64,000 nucleotides of DNA from JALZKA01 sp963734015 (GTDB lineage Bacteria; Actinomycetota; Thermoleophilia; Solirubrobacterales; 70-9), in contig CAVTFG010000024.1 of assembly GCA_963734015.1 (NCBI GenBank), positions 94,490 through 158,489 on the forward strand, read 5' to 3'. Under the pieces are notes generated by a model. That model was not told the origin of the DNA. It saw only the letters and a list, made by a program, of their open reading frames with translations, and did no database searches. The position numbers were made by a program, and so were the translations under genes. How positions within the stretch are numbered: position 1 is the stretch's first letter; every line of letters begins with the position of its first letter. Of the stretch, positions 43,755-52,208 are shown one piece after another.

Positions 43755-44132
43755 CCCGACTGGACGAAGAAGAACTTCGACGACCTCCGCGACGTCAGTC
43801 CGGAGGGCGTTCACATCCAATGGCGGTTCGCGCGCGAGGTTCTGGGATCGCCAGAGCTTGGCGTGAGCCGCTTCACCTATGAGCCAGGCGCCCGAATGCC
43901 GTGGGGCCACCGCCACCGTGAGCAGGAGGAGGCCTACGTCGTGGTCGGCGGTTCCGGTCGCGCCAAGCTCGATGGCGAGGTGGTCGAGCTCACCGCGTGG
44001 GACGTGCTGCGCGTCGCTCCTACGGTGGTCCGGTCGTTCGAGGCCGGCCCGGAGGGTCTTGAAGTCATTTGCATCGGTGGTCGCAAGCCGGAGGGCGGCG
44101 ACTCCGAGCGGTTCGGCGACCCCTGGGAGTGA
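43755..44132 (+). CDS. Cupin-domain protein, start codon missing
   Basis: An open frame of 125 residues begins directly after a TAG: PDWTKKNFDDLRDVSPEGVH, then IQWRFAREVLGSPELGVSRF. The cupin core follows with GHRHREQEEAYVVVGGSGRA (His/His/Glu) and LTAWDVLRVAPTVVRSFEAG, but motif 2 has Arg where the last His ligand usually stands, as in non-enzymatic cupins. The conserved N-terminal half lacks ATG, GTG or TTG; the first in-frame start is GTG 43863, which would delete a third of the protein. The real start may be lost to a small indel at 43752, next to the damaged gene. Confidence 0.65.
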   Translation, partial: PDWTKKNFDDLRDVSPEGVHIQWRFAREVLGSPELGVSRFTYEPGARMPWGHRHREQEEAYVVVGGSGRAKLDGEVVELTAWDVLRVAPTVVRSFEAGPEGLEVICIGGRKPEGGDSERFGDPWE

Positions 44133-44295
44133 TCGACTCATTCCACTGAGAGGGGCAGGCTTGGGAGGCGACCGGTCCAACTCCCTTCGCATGGCTGTCC
44201 AAATGACCGCCTGCCGTTCGTCTTAAGGGTGAGGCGGCACACGCCCCTCAGATCGATTTGCCGGCGCCGAGCCGCCGGCGTGGAAAGGATGAGCG

Positions 44296-45066
44296 ATGCA
44301 GACCGAAAACACGAGCCAGAAGATTGCCGTCACGGGAGCCACCGGCCGGGTCGGATCGCACCTCGTCGAGATCCTCGAGCAGCGCGGACACGATGTGGTC
44401 CCGATCGCGCGCTCCAAGGGTGTCGACGTGGTCAGCGGCGAGGGTCTCGACGAGGCGCTCGCCGGGACCGAGACGATCATCGACACGGCCACCGGGCCCT
44501 CGCCCGACCAGGAAGAGGCGACCGCATTCTTCACCGCCTCGGCGCGGAACCTGCAGCGCGCCGGCGCCGCAGCCGGGGCGAAGCGGATCGTCGTCGTCTC
44601 GATCATCGGCATCGACAAGTTCCAGGGCGGCTACAACGCGGCGAAGGTCGCGCAGGAGCAGACGCTGCTCGACGGCCCGCTCCCGGTCCGGATCGTTCGC
44701 GCGGCGCAGTTCCACGAGTTCGTCGACCAGATGGTCGGGTGGATGATCCAGGATGGCGTCGCCTACCTGCCCGAGTTCCGAACGCAGCTCGTGGCCGCCA
44801 GCGTCGTCGCCGAAAGTCTCGCCGACGCGGCCGAGGAGCCGGAGGTCCAGAACGGCAGGATCACCGAGGTTGCCGGCCCGCAGGAGGAGCGTCTCGCCGA
44901 CGCGGCAGCCGCGCTCTTTGCCAGCCGCGGTGACTCCACGGAGATCCGCGAGGTTCGCCAGGACGGCGACCCGGACGCTACGGCCTATGCGGAGGGCGCC
45001 GCACTGCCCAACCCTGGCGCGAAGCTCGCCGGCCCCAGCTTCGACGATTGGCTCGCGGCAGCCTAG
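44296..45066 (+). CDS. NAD(P)-binding NmrA/SDR-like protein
   Basis: This 256-residue atypical short-chain dehydrogenase has the N-terminal TGATGRVG (13-20) of NmrA/NAD-dependent epimerase-like proteins, then TIIDTATGPSP, AKRIVVVSIIGID and YNAAKVAQEQTLL. YxxxK is present in modified form (YNAAK). The 163 bp upstream (44133-44295) hold no evident gene; GGAAAGGATG-type spacing places a usable ribosome-binding site before ATG 44296. The role could be a redox sensor or reductase. The substrate is unknown. Confidence 0.85.
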   Translation: MQTENTSQKIAVTGATGRVGSHLVEILEQRGHDVVPIARSKGVDVVSGEGLDEALAGTETIIDTATGPSPDQEEATAFFTASARNLQRAGAAAGAKRIVVVSIIGIDKFQGGYNAAKVAQEQTLLDGPLPVRIVRAAQFHEFVDQMVGWMIQDGVAYLPEFRTQLVAASVVAESLADAAEEPEVQNGRITEVAGPQEERLADAAAALFASRGDSTEIREVRQDGDPDATAYAEGAALPNPGAKLAGPSFDDWLAAA

Positions 45067-45150
45067 GCGACGGGGAGGCCGAGCGGACACATTGGCGGCG
45101 GGCCGCGTCGTCGGCGCGTTCCGAGACCTGCCGGGCCTGTCAGTATCGAG

Positions 45151-45803
45151 GTGCCGATGACGGAGCCCAATCCGCAGCAGCTCCTGACCGCGCTCAGCAC
45201 CGAGCACTTCACCCTCCAGGGGGCCAGGTCGCAGACCATGAGCGAGAGCTCCGCGCGCGCGTCGATCTACGTCTTCGCGGTCTCGAGCGCCCTCGTCGCC
45301 CTCGGCTTCATCGGCCAGGTCTCCGACCTCGGCGACGTGTTCAACGTCTTCGCGCTCACGGTGCTGCCGACCCTCTACGCACTCGGCGCAGTGACCTTCG
45401 TGCGGCTGGTCGAATGCGGCGCCGAGGACTTTCGCTACGGCCTCGCGATCAACCGGATCCGGCATTACTACAAGGAGATCGCGGGCAGCCGGGCGAACCT
45501 CTTCCTGCTCTCGGGGCACGACGACGGGGTCGGAGTGTTCGAGAACATGGGCCTTCCGGCCGAGGGCCGCAAGCCCTACTTCGCCTTCTCCACCGCCGTC
45601 CTGGTCCTCAACAGCGTGGTCGGGGGAGTCGCGGCGGCGCTCGCACTCGGCGCGTTCGCGGACGCGTCGCTCGGCCTGGCGGCGGTGGTCGGCGGCGCGG
45701 TCGCGATCGTCTCGGTGCTCGCCTGGCTGCGGTACGCCGATCGCCTGCTCGACGCGAGCGCCGCGCAGGTCGAGCCGCTCTACCCGTCGCCCCTTCTACC
45801 TGA
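45151..45803 (+). CDS. Conserved membrane protein, function unknown (3' end uncertain)
   Basis: The protein starts MTEPNPQQLLTALSTEHFTL at or near 45151 (GTG) or 45157 (ATG) and has about four hydrophobic helices: SIYVFAVSSALVALGFIGQV, VFALTVLPTLYALGAVTFV, and two near the C-terminus (LVLNSVVGGVAAALALGAFA; LAAVVGGAVAIVSVLAWLRY). YYKEIAGSRANLFLLSG lies between them. In its starting frame it would run 500 bp antisense through the creatininase gene. A one-base shift near 45790 instead gives a stop at 45801, only 8 bp into the convergent gene, so I end it there. Confidence 0.65.
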
Positions 45804-46650
45804 GCTGCTTCCACTCCCGGTTGTGGACCTCGACCTCGACCGTCTCGAACTCCTTGAGCGCGGCGGCAAGGTGGTCGGCGTACCGGTCGTAGGTCTTGAG
45901 CCCCTTCTCGGCCGAGGCGCGGAACGGATTTCCGATCACCCCGCTCGGGGTGAAGTCCGCGTGGTCGTTGGCGAAGACGAAGAACTGGTGCCCCTCGAAC
46001 TCGACGTCGGGCGCGCCGTCCGGCTTGATGAAGCTGTCCGGGAACCAGTCCGGGCGCTCGGGCACCTGATGCACGGCCCGATCCATGCGGACCAGGCTCT
46101 CGTCCGCGGCCATCACCTGGGAGGTCTCGAGCTCGCTCGAGTGCCAGCCGGGGGTCTCCTCGGGCGGGTTCTCCATGATGTCGTCGATCAGCGCCAGGTA
46201 GCGCTCCGCGAACAGCTTCGACATGACCACGAAGGCGCCGGTGTCGTAGCGGATCCGGCGCAGGAGCGGCTCGATGATCTTGTTGTTGGAGCCGTGGTTG
46301 TTGACGAAGACGAGCTTTGAGAACCCGTGGTGGATGAGGCAGCGAGCGATGTCGTAATAGAGGTCGAGGAGCAGCTCGGGGCGGATCGTGATCGTCCCGG
46401 TTCCCTCGCCGACGGCGTACATGTGCTGCGGGGAGTAGCCCATCCAGACCGACGGCGTGTAGAGGACCTGCGCCCGTTCGGCCGCCCGATGGGCGATCTG
46501 CTCGGCCTGGATCGTGTCGGTCAGAAGCGGCAGGTGGGGGCCGTGCTGCTCGAGGCTCGCGATCGGGATCATCACGATGTCCTTCTCCTCGAGATAGGCC
46601 TTGATGTCAGGCGGCGCCAGCTTGCCCATGTCGTAGGTGGAAAGTTCCAT
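45796..46650 (-). CDS. Creatininase-family amidohydrolase
   Basis: This metal-dependent hydrolase has 284 residues. MIPIASLEQHGPHLPLLTD carries the conserved Glu, His and Asp ligands, FVNNHGSNNK the next His, and GWHSSELETSQVM the late Glu, all as in creatininase and in riboflavin or mycofactocin members of the family. It starts ELSTYDMGKLAPPDIKAYLE behind a GGAGG-type site. It is the last gene of the leftward operon isomerase, FAD oxidase, creatininase, 33 bp after the oxidase. The likely reaction is opening of a cyclic amide or lactone-like ring; the substrate is unknown. Confidence 0.9.
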   Translation of the reverse strand: MELSTYDMGKLAPPDIKAYLEEKDIVMIPIASLEQHGPHLPLLTDTIQAEQIAHRAAERAQVLYTPSVWMGYSPQHMYAVGEGTGTITIRPELLLDLYYDIARCLIHHGFSKLVFVNNHGSNNKIIEPLLRRIRYDTGAFVVMSKLFAERYLALIDDIMENPPEETPGWHSSELETSQVMAADESLVRMDRAVHQVPERPDWFPDSFIKPDGAPDVEFEGHQFFVFANDHADFTPSGVIGNPFRASAEKGLKTYDRYADHLAAALKEFETVEVEVHNREWKQLR

Positions 46651-46683
46651 CGCTAAGCCTCCTTCACGGCCGGGTTGTCCAAA

Positions 46684-48081
46684 TCAAAGTCCGAGCTTGC
46701 CCGGGTTCATGGTCCCGGTCGGGTCGAGCGTGCGCTTGATGCTCTCGAGCAGCGGCCACGCGGAGCCGTACTGGGCGGCCATGTCGTCGGCGAGCTTGAG
46801 ACCGACGCCGTGGTGGTCGTTGATCACGGCGCCCTCGCGCAGGATCACCTCGGAGCTCCGCCTCCAGATCTCGTCGTAGATCGCGATCGCCGCATCGACG
46901 TCGTCCGGCGGCTCGGTCAGCACGAAGCGCCCGTAGACCATGGTCCCCCACGTGTACCAGTGGGAGAAGTGCCCCGTGAAGACCAGCCCGTGCTCCCCGT
47001 ACTCGGCGAGCATCAGGTCCCGGACCGCCTCGAACGCCGGGAGGATCCGGCCGAACGTGGCTGCGAGGTCGATCGTGCCCCAGATGCTGGGCAGCTCGGG
47101 GCGGAACGGCGGGTAGTAGATGCGGAACCGGTTCTCCCACCATTGCTCGGCGATCTCCGGCCCCTCGTCGCGACCGCCGTCCGCGACCAGCGATCGCAGA
47201 ACCTCCCGCTCCTCGGTCTCCACCAGGGGCTTCGGCCCGTCGAAGACGAGCACCAGGTTCACCCCGGACAGGTCGACGTCGAGGACGCGGGCCAGGTTCA
47301 TCCTCGTCGCCTCGGGATCGTGCAGGCGCACCGCCGCGGGGCGCCAGCCGGCCTGGAGCACGCGTCGCACCGCCTCGATTCCCGTCGCGAGGTCGTCGAA
47401 GCCGACCAGCCGGAAGCTGCGATGTTCGGGCACCGGGGTGACCAGGAGCGTCGCCTCCGTGATCACGCCGATCGTCCCCTCGCTGCCGATGAAGAGCTGG
47501 TTCAGGTCCGGGCCCACCGCGTGCCTGGGGATCGGCACGGTCCGGACCAGCTCGCCCGACGGAAGCGCGACCTCCATCGAGGCGACGAGGTCCTCGATCT
47601 TCCCGTACTTCGTCGAAAGCACCCCCGAGCCCTTGGCCGCCAGGTAGCCGCCCACCTGGGCGAGGTGGAGCGAGGCGGGGTAGTGGGGGAAGGCGTAGCC
47701 GCGCTCGCCCAGCCACTCCTCGAGCCCCAGCCCCGGGACGCCGGCCTGCGCGCGGACGGTGAGAGCCGAGGTGTCGAGCTCGAGGATCTCGTCGAGCGCC
47801 GAGAGGTCGAGGACGATGCCGCCCGCGTCGGCGACGGCCCCGCCCTGGCTGCCCGAGCCGCCCCCGCGGGGAACCACCGGAACCCCCTCGGCCGCCGCGG
47901 CCGCGAGGGTGCTCGCGACCTCCTCGGCGGTCCGCGGCCGGACGACGGCGTCGGGAAGGAGCGCGCGGCCGTCGCGGGCCAGCGCCGCCGCCTTCCAGTA
48001 GGTGTCGAGCGACCGCTCGCGGATGCCCTCGGCGTCGGTGAGCACCGGGACGTCGCCGATGCGATCGAGGAAGCCCTGCAT
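46684..48081 (-). CDS. FAD-binding oxidase (FAD_binding_4; AGPS/GlcD-like)
   Basis: This flavoprotein of the vanillyl-alcohol-oxidase superfamily has 465 residues from ATG 48081. It has VVPRGGGSGSQGGAV in the FAD loop, VRAQAGVPGLGLEEWLGERG, GGYLAAKGSGVLSTKYGKIE, FIGSEGTIGVITEATLLVTP, HFSHWYTWGTMVYGRFVL and VINDHHGVGLKLADDM. The His pair followed by a C-terminal TLDPTGTMNPGKLGL resembles alkyl-dihydroxyacetonephosphate-synthase-like oxidases. It begins 4 bp after the isomerase stop, so the two are co-translated. It probably oxidises a hydroxy acid or polyol. Confidence 0.88.
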   Translation of the reverse strand: MQGFLDRIGDVPVLTDAEGIRERSLDTYWKAAALARDGRALLPDAVVRPRTAEEVASTLAAAAAEGVPVVPRGGGSGSQGGAVADAGGIVLDLSALDEILELDTSALTVRAQAGVPGLGLEEWLGERGYAFPHYPASLHLAQVGGYLAAKGSGVLSTKYGKIEDLVASMEVALPSGELVRTVPIPRHAVGPDLNQLFIGSEGTIGVITEATLLVTPVPEHRSFRLVGFDDLATGIEAVRRVLQAGWRPAAVRLHDPEATRMNLARVLDVDLSGVNLVLVFDGPKPLVETEEREVLRSLVADGGRDEGPEIAEQWWENRFRIYYPPFRPELPSIWGTIDLAATFGRILPAFEAVRDLMLAEYGEHGLVFTGHFSHWYTWGTMVYGRFVLTEPPDDVDAAIAIYDEIWRRSSEVILREGAVINDHHGVGLKLADDMAAQYGSAWPLLESIKRTLDPTGTMNPGKLGL

Positions 48082-48085
48082 TCGG

Positions 48086-48973
48086 CTACTTGAGCAGCGG
48101 CAGGAGCTCCTCGGCACAACGCTCCACGAGCGAGCCGTAGAACTCCTCGCTCAGCAGATCCGAGCCGTGGTCCTCGATGAACTTGCGCTGTTCCGGGGTG
48201 ATGTCGACCGGGTCGGTCTCGATCGCGTTCGGGAACGGGTTGGCGGGCGTCCGGTCGATCGGCGCGACGAACTCGACCGTGAGGGCGCCGTCGTAGCCGA
48301 TCTCGCCCAGGATCTCGACGACTCGCTTCCAATCCCAGCTCCCCATGCCGCAGGCGAGCCGGTTGTTGTCGGCGACGTGGAGATCCACGAGCCGGTCGCC
48401 GGCGGCGCGGATCGCCTCGTACGGATCGGCCTCCTCGATGTTGAGGTGGAACGTGTCGAGGCAGACGCCGACGTCCGGGCTGACCGCGTCGGCGAGCGCC
48501 TGCGCCTGCGCGGCGCGAGAGATGAAGTAGGTCTCGAACCGGTTGATGGGCTCGACCGCGAGCTTGATGCCCTCCGCCTGCGAGTGCTCGAAGACCTCCT
48601 TGAGGCCGTCCACGGCCCACTGCCACTCCTCCTCGGGAGTCGCGTCGGCGTTGACCTTCCCCACCTCGCCCGGAACGATCGAAACCTCGTAGCCCTCGAG
48701 CTCCTTGACCATCGTCACCGTGTCCTTCACGTACTGGACGGTCTTCGCGCGTCCCTCCTCGTCACCCTGGACCAGGTTCCGCCCCTCGACCATCAGCGTG
48801 ATCGAGCCCCAGCAGCGGATCCCGTTCTCCTTCAGATGCCCGAGGACCTCCTTGGTGTCGTACTGGTAGGGCTCGCCGCTGATCTCGAGGCTCTCGTAGC
48901 CGTACTTCGCCAGCCGGCGGATCGTCGTCTCGATCGGCTCCGCCCGCATCCAGTTGTGCATCGACAGGTGCAT
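48086..48973 (-). CDS. Sugar phosphate isomerase/epimerase (TIM barrel)
   Basis: This is the fourth xylose-isomerase-like protein of the window, 295 residues. GAGGAGGAG lies 4 nt before ATG 48973 and fixes the start. Motifs are RLAKYGYESLEISGEP, CWGSITLMVEGRNLVQGD, IKLAVEPINRFETYFIS (Glu ligand), VGVCLDTFHLNIEEADP (Asp/His), DLHVADNNRLACGMGSWDW (His) and LTVEFVAPIDRTPANPFP (Glu). It is the first gene of the leftward operon and is divergent from the second Tm-1-like gene across an operator-rich gap. Confidence 0.88.
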   Translation of the reverse strand: MHLSMHNWMRAEPIETTIRRLAKYGYESLEISGEPYQYDTKEVLGHLKENGIRCWGSITLMVEGRNLVQGDEEGRAKTVQYVKDTVTMVKELEGYEVSIVPGEVGKVNADATPEEEWQWAVDGLKEVFEHSQAEGIKLAVEPINRFETYFISRAAQAQALADAVSPDVGVCLDTFHLNIEEADPYEAIRAAGDRLVDLHVADNNRLACGMGSWDWKRVVEILGEIGYDGALTVEFVAPIDRTPANPFPNAIETDPVDITPEQRKFIEDHGSDLLSEEFYGSLVERCAEELLPLLK

Positions 48974-49017
48974 CAATCTCCTCCTCGCCAGGCACGCGTT
49001 CAAACACGACGTTGCAC

Positions 49018-49090
49018 TAACACGTCATAAAGCTTGCGCCAGCATATTGAAAATCCGCGTAACACGTCAGTATCGTTCAGATTTACGTCA
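49018..49090. promoter_or_regulatory. Divergent promoter region with repeated TAACACGTCA sites
   Basis: TAACACGTCA occurs at 49018-49027 and again at 49060-49069, exactly 42 bp apart (four helical turns), on the same strand. A shorter TTACGTCA lies at 49083-49090 on the start codon. The right-hand promoter is TTGAAA (49047-49052) and TATCGT (49071-49076) with 18 bp between, so the second site sits inside it. The adjacent DeoR-family gene (50334) is the likely binder, controlling both directions. Confidence 0.7.
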
Positions 49091-50337
49091 TGGGTGTGCC
49101 TGAGCCCCGAATCGCGCTGATCGGAACCCTCGACACCAAGGGGGCCGAGATCGCCTACGCGCGGGAGCGGATCGAGGCGCTCGGCGCCGTCGCGACCGTG
49201 ATCGACACCGGCGTGCTCGGCGAGCCCGGCTGTCCGGCCGACGTCTCCCGCGAGCGGGTCGCCGCCGCCGCGGGATACGAGCTCGACGCGGTCCGCGACG
49301 CCGGCAGCCGGGGCGCCGCGGTCAAGCTGATGCAGGCCGGCGTGCGCGAGGTCGTGCGCGAGATGTACGAGGCGGGCCGGATCCAGGCGGCCCTCTGCCT
49401 CGGAGGTGCGGAGGGCGCCCTGATCGGAGCGGCCGCGATGCAGGAGCTGCCGGTCGGGGTGCCGAAGCTGATCGTCTCGCCCAGCGCGTCCGGCCCGCGC
49501 GCCTTCGCGCCGTTCGTCGGCCGCCGAGACGTCACGGTGATGCACTCCGTCGTGGACATCCTCGGGTTGAACCCGATCGCGCGGGCGGTGTTCGACAACG
49601 CCGTCGCGGGCGTGGTCGGGATGGCGCGCGACGCCGGGTCGCCGGCGAGCGATCTCGGCTCGCGCAGCGTCGGCGTGACGATGCTGGGCCAGACGACGCC
49701 CGGGGCGATGGCGGCTTACGAGGTTCTCGACCGGGCCGGGTGGGCGCCGGTCATCTTCCACGCCAACGGAGTCGGCGGGCCCGCGATGGAGGACCTGATC
49801 GACGCCTCGGGGCTCGCGGGAGTGATCGAGCTGAGCATCTCGGAGCTCGCGAGCAGCATGTTCGACGGCGTCCACGCGACCGGCCCACGTCGCCTCACTG
49901 TCGCCGGAGCGGCGGGGCTTCCCCAGGTGGTCACCCCGGGGTGCGCGGACTTCTTCAACTGGGGGCCGCTCGACACGGTCCCCGAGCGCTGGCGGGACCG
50001 GCGGCTCTATGAGCACAATCCCGTGGCGACGCTGGTGCGCCTCGAGCGGACGGAGATGACCGAGCTGGGCCGGCTCGTGGCGCGGAGGCTCAACGGATCC
50101 AAGGGCCCCGTGGCGATCCTCGTGCCGACCGGCGGCTACTCCCTGATCGACGTCGCCGGGGGGCCGCTTTGGGATCCGGAAGCGGATGCCGCGCTCGTGG
50201 AGGGCCTCCGGGCCGAGCTGCGCGACGACATACCGGTCGAGCTGGTCGACCTGCCGGTCAACGACCCGGAGTTCGGACGCGCCGTCGCGAACCGATTCAT
50301 CGAGCTCGCGGCCGAAGGGGATGAAGCGACGGCGTGA
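49090..50337 (+). CDS. Tm-1-like ATP-binding protein (UPF0261), second copy
   Basis: This 415-residue paralog of the protein at 39290 begins PRIALIGTLDTKGAEIAYAR. It shares AALCLGGAEGALIGAAAMQE, LPVGVPKLIVSPSASGPRAF, RRDVTVMHSVVDILGLNPIA, VGVTMLGQTTPGAMAAYEVL, IFHANGVGGPAMEDLIDASG and VPTGGYSLIDVAGGPLWDPE. Unlike the first copy it has no PEP-hydrolase-like partner next to it. It is instead followed, with a 4-bp overlap, by a DeoR regulator and then an aldo/keto reductase. The ATG overlaps a TTACGTCA operator half. Confidence 0.9.
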   Translation: MGVPEPRIALIGTLDTKGAEIAYARERIEALGAVATVIDTGVLGEPGCPADVSRERVAAAAGYELDAVRDAGSRGAAVKLMQAGVREVVREMYEAGRIQAALCLGGAEGALIGAAAMQELPVGVPKLIVSPSASGPRAFAPFVGRRDVTVMHSVVDILGLNPIARAVFDNAVAGVVGMARDAGSPASDLGSRSVGVTMLGQTTPGAMAAYEVLDRAGWAPVIFHANGVGGPAMEDLIDASGLAGVIELSISELASSMFDGVHATGPRRLTVAGAAGLPQVVTPGCADFFNWGPLDTVPERWRDRRLYEHNPVATLVRLERTEMTELGRLVARRLNGSKGPVAILVPTGGYSLIDVAGGPLWDPEADAALVEGLRAELRDDIPVELVDLPVNDPEFGRAVANRFIELAAEGDEATA

Positions 50338-51140
50338 GGGGATCGCAACGGCGCACCTCGATCATGGAGCGGATCCGCAGCGACGGGTCGGTCGCGGTCG
50401 GCGACCTGGCCCGCGAGCTCGCCGTCTCGCCGGCGACGATCCACCGCGACCTGCGGAACCTGGCCGAGGAAGGCCTGGTCGAGCGCGTTCACGGCGGTGC
50501 CCGTCTTCCCCGGGCGGAGCCGGGAGCGCGCAGCGCCTGGTCGAGCCGCCGCCGGCGAAACGCGGACGCCAAGGAACAGATCGCCCGGGCCGCACTCGAG
50601 TGGATCGAGGAGGGATCAACCGTCTTCGTCGACGCGTCGACCACCTGCGCGGCGCTCGCGAAGAGCCTCGCCGCCGGTTCGGTGGGCTCGCTCACCCTGG
50701 TCACGAACTCGCCGGTCGTCGCGGCGGAGTTCGACCACGACGGAGTCCACCTGATCGTGACCCCGGGGGAGGTCGATCAGAATCTGAGGCTGATCGGCGG
50801 CCGCTGGACCGTTGAGTTCCTGGCCTCCCTCAACTTCTCCACGAGCTTCATCTCCGCGATCGGGATCACGCCGGAACGGGGCCTCTCGACGGCGCAGCGC
50901 AACATCGCGGACGTGCTCACCGCCGTTCGCCGTGCTTCCGACCGGACGGTTGCGCTGATCGACTCGTCGAAGTACGGAACGCAGTCGCTGCTGCCCATCG
51001 CTCGCGTGGACGAGCTGGATGCGGTGATCGTCGACGGCGGGCTCGCCGAGCGCGAGCGTGAGGCACTGCGGGCCGCGGGCGCCGCACTCGAGATCGCGGG
51101 CGAGCGCCCGCGGCGTCACCGACGCCGTGATATCCACTGA
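50334..51140 (+). CDS. DeoR/GlpR-family transcriptional regulator
   Basis: This is a 268-residue sugar-phosphate-responsive regulator. The N-terminal winged helix is RTSIMERIRSDGSVAVGDLA, then RELAVSPATIHRDLRNLAEE, with LVERVHGGA as the family signature turn. The effector domain has EQIARAALEWIEEGSTVFVD, ASTTCAALAKSLA, SLTLVTNSPVVAAEF, FSTSFISAIGITPERGLSTA, and KYGTQSLLPIARVDELDAVI (DeoR fold). It starts at a GTG overlapping the Tm-1-like stop. It probably controls the divergent promoters at 49018-49090; the effector would be a phosphorylated sugar-like compound. Confidence 0.92.
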   Translation: MRGSQRRTSIMERIRSDGSVAVGDLARELAVSPATIHRDLRNLAEEGLVERVHGGARLPRAEPGARSAWSSRRRRNADAKEQIARAALEWIEEGSTVFVDASTTCAALAKSLAAGSVGSLTLVTNSPVVAAEFDHDGVHLIVTPGEVDQNLRLIGGRWTVEFLASLNFSTSFISAIGITPERGLSTAQRNIADVLTAVRRASDRTVALIDSSKYGTQSLLPIARVDELDAVIVDGGLAEREREALRAAGAALEIAGERPRRHRRRDIH

Positions 51141-51143
51141 CTC

Positions 51144-52172
51144 GTGAACTATCTCGCCGCCGCCGACCGCTACGACTCGATGCCGTACCGCCGGTGCGGG
51201 CGGAGCGGTCTGCAGCTGCCGCCGATCTCACTTGGGCTCTGGCACAACTTCGGCGGCGATCGCCCGATGGATACGTCGCGCGCCATCCTGCGCCGCGCGT
51301 TCGACCTCGGGATCACGCACTTCGACCTCGCCAACAACTACGGCCCGCCGTACGGCTCGGCCGAGACCAACTTCGGGCGGGTCCTGGCGGAGGACCTGCG
51401 CCCGTTTCGCGACGAGCTGATCATCTCGACCAAGGCGGGCTGGGACATGTGGCCGGGCCCCTACGGCGACGGCGGCTCGCGCAAGTACCTGCTCGCCAGC
51501 TTGGACCAGAGCCTGCTCCGGATGGGCCTCGACTACGTCGACATCTTCTACTCCCACCGGGCGGATCCCGACACGCCGCTCGAGGAGACGATGGGCGCGC
51601 TGGACACCGCGGTGCGGCAGGGCAAGGCGCTCTACGCCGGCGTCTCGTCGTACTCCCCCGAGCGGACCGAGCGGGCGGCCGGGATCCTGCGCGAGCTGGG
51701 GACCCCGCTGACCATCCACCAGCCCTCGTACTCGATGCTGAACCGTTGGATCGAGGAGCGGCTGCTCGATGTCCTCGGCGATCAGGGCATCGGCTGCATC
51801 GTGTTCACCCCGCTCGCCCAGGGGATGCTGACCGACCGCTACCTCGAAGGCATCCCCGATGATTCCCGCGCCGCCCGCGACGATTCGCTCGACCCGGCCT
51901 GGCTGCACGAGGAGAACCTCGAGCGGATCCGCGGGCTGCACGAGGTCGCCGAGGCGCGGGGTCAGAGCCTGGCTCAGCTGGCGCTCGCGTGGACGCTCCG
52001 CGACCCGCGCGTGACCTCGACCCTGGTCGGCGCCTCGAGCGTCGGGCAGCTCGAGCAGAACGTTGCCGCGCTCGAAAAGCTCGACATCTCGGACGACGAG
52101 CTGGCCGCGATCGACCGCCACGCCGGAGAGGGCGGCGTCAACCTCTGGGCCGAGTCCGGCGAGGCCGAGTAG
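51144..52172 (+). CDS. Aldo/keto reductase, L-glyceraldehyde-3-phosphate-reductase (YghZ/GpR) type
   Basis: This NADPH-dependent (beta/alpha)8 reductase has 342 residues. MPYRRCGRSGLQLPPISLGL, then WHNFGGDRP, then THFDLANNYGPPYGSAETN (Asp and Tyr of the catalytic tetrad), ELIISTKAGWDMWPGPYGDG (Lys) and DYVDIFYSHRADPDTPLEE (His) match the YghZ/GpR subfamily. NRWIEERLLDVLGDQGIGCI and VFTPLAQGMLTDRYL are also subfamily features. It starts GTG 51144, 3 bp after the DeoR stop. It probably reduces a short-chain hydroxyaldehyde made in this locus. Confidence 0.9.
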   Translation: MNYLAAADRYDSMPYRRCGRSGLQLPPISLGLWHNFGGDRPMDTSRAILRRAFDLGITHFDLANNYGPPYGSAETNFGRVLAEDLRPFRDELIISTKAGWDMWPGPYGDGGSRKYLLASLDQSLLRMGLDYVDIFYSHRADPDTPLEETMGALDTAVRQGKALYAGVSSYSPERTERAAGILRELGTPLTIHQPSYSMLNRWIEERLLDVLGDQGIGCIVFTPLAQGMLTDRYLEGIPDDSRAARDDSLDPAWLHEENLERIRGLHEVAEARGQSLAQLALAWTLRDPRVTSTLVGASSVGQLEQNVAALEKLDISDDELAAIDRHAGEGGVNLWAESGEAE

Positions 52173-52208
52173 GTACCCGAGGCGGGGAGCGGCTCCCCTC
52201 CGCTCACG

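Noticed and set aside
45804..46320. Continuation of the membrane-protein frame across the creatininase gene
   Set aside because: The residues lack helices or family features and mirror the creatininase codons on the other strand. Antisense open frames are expected at this GC content.
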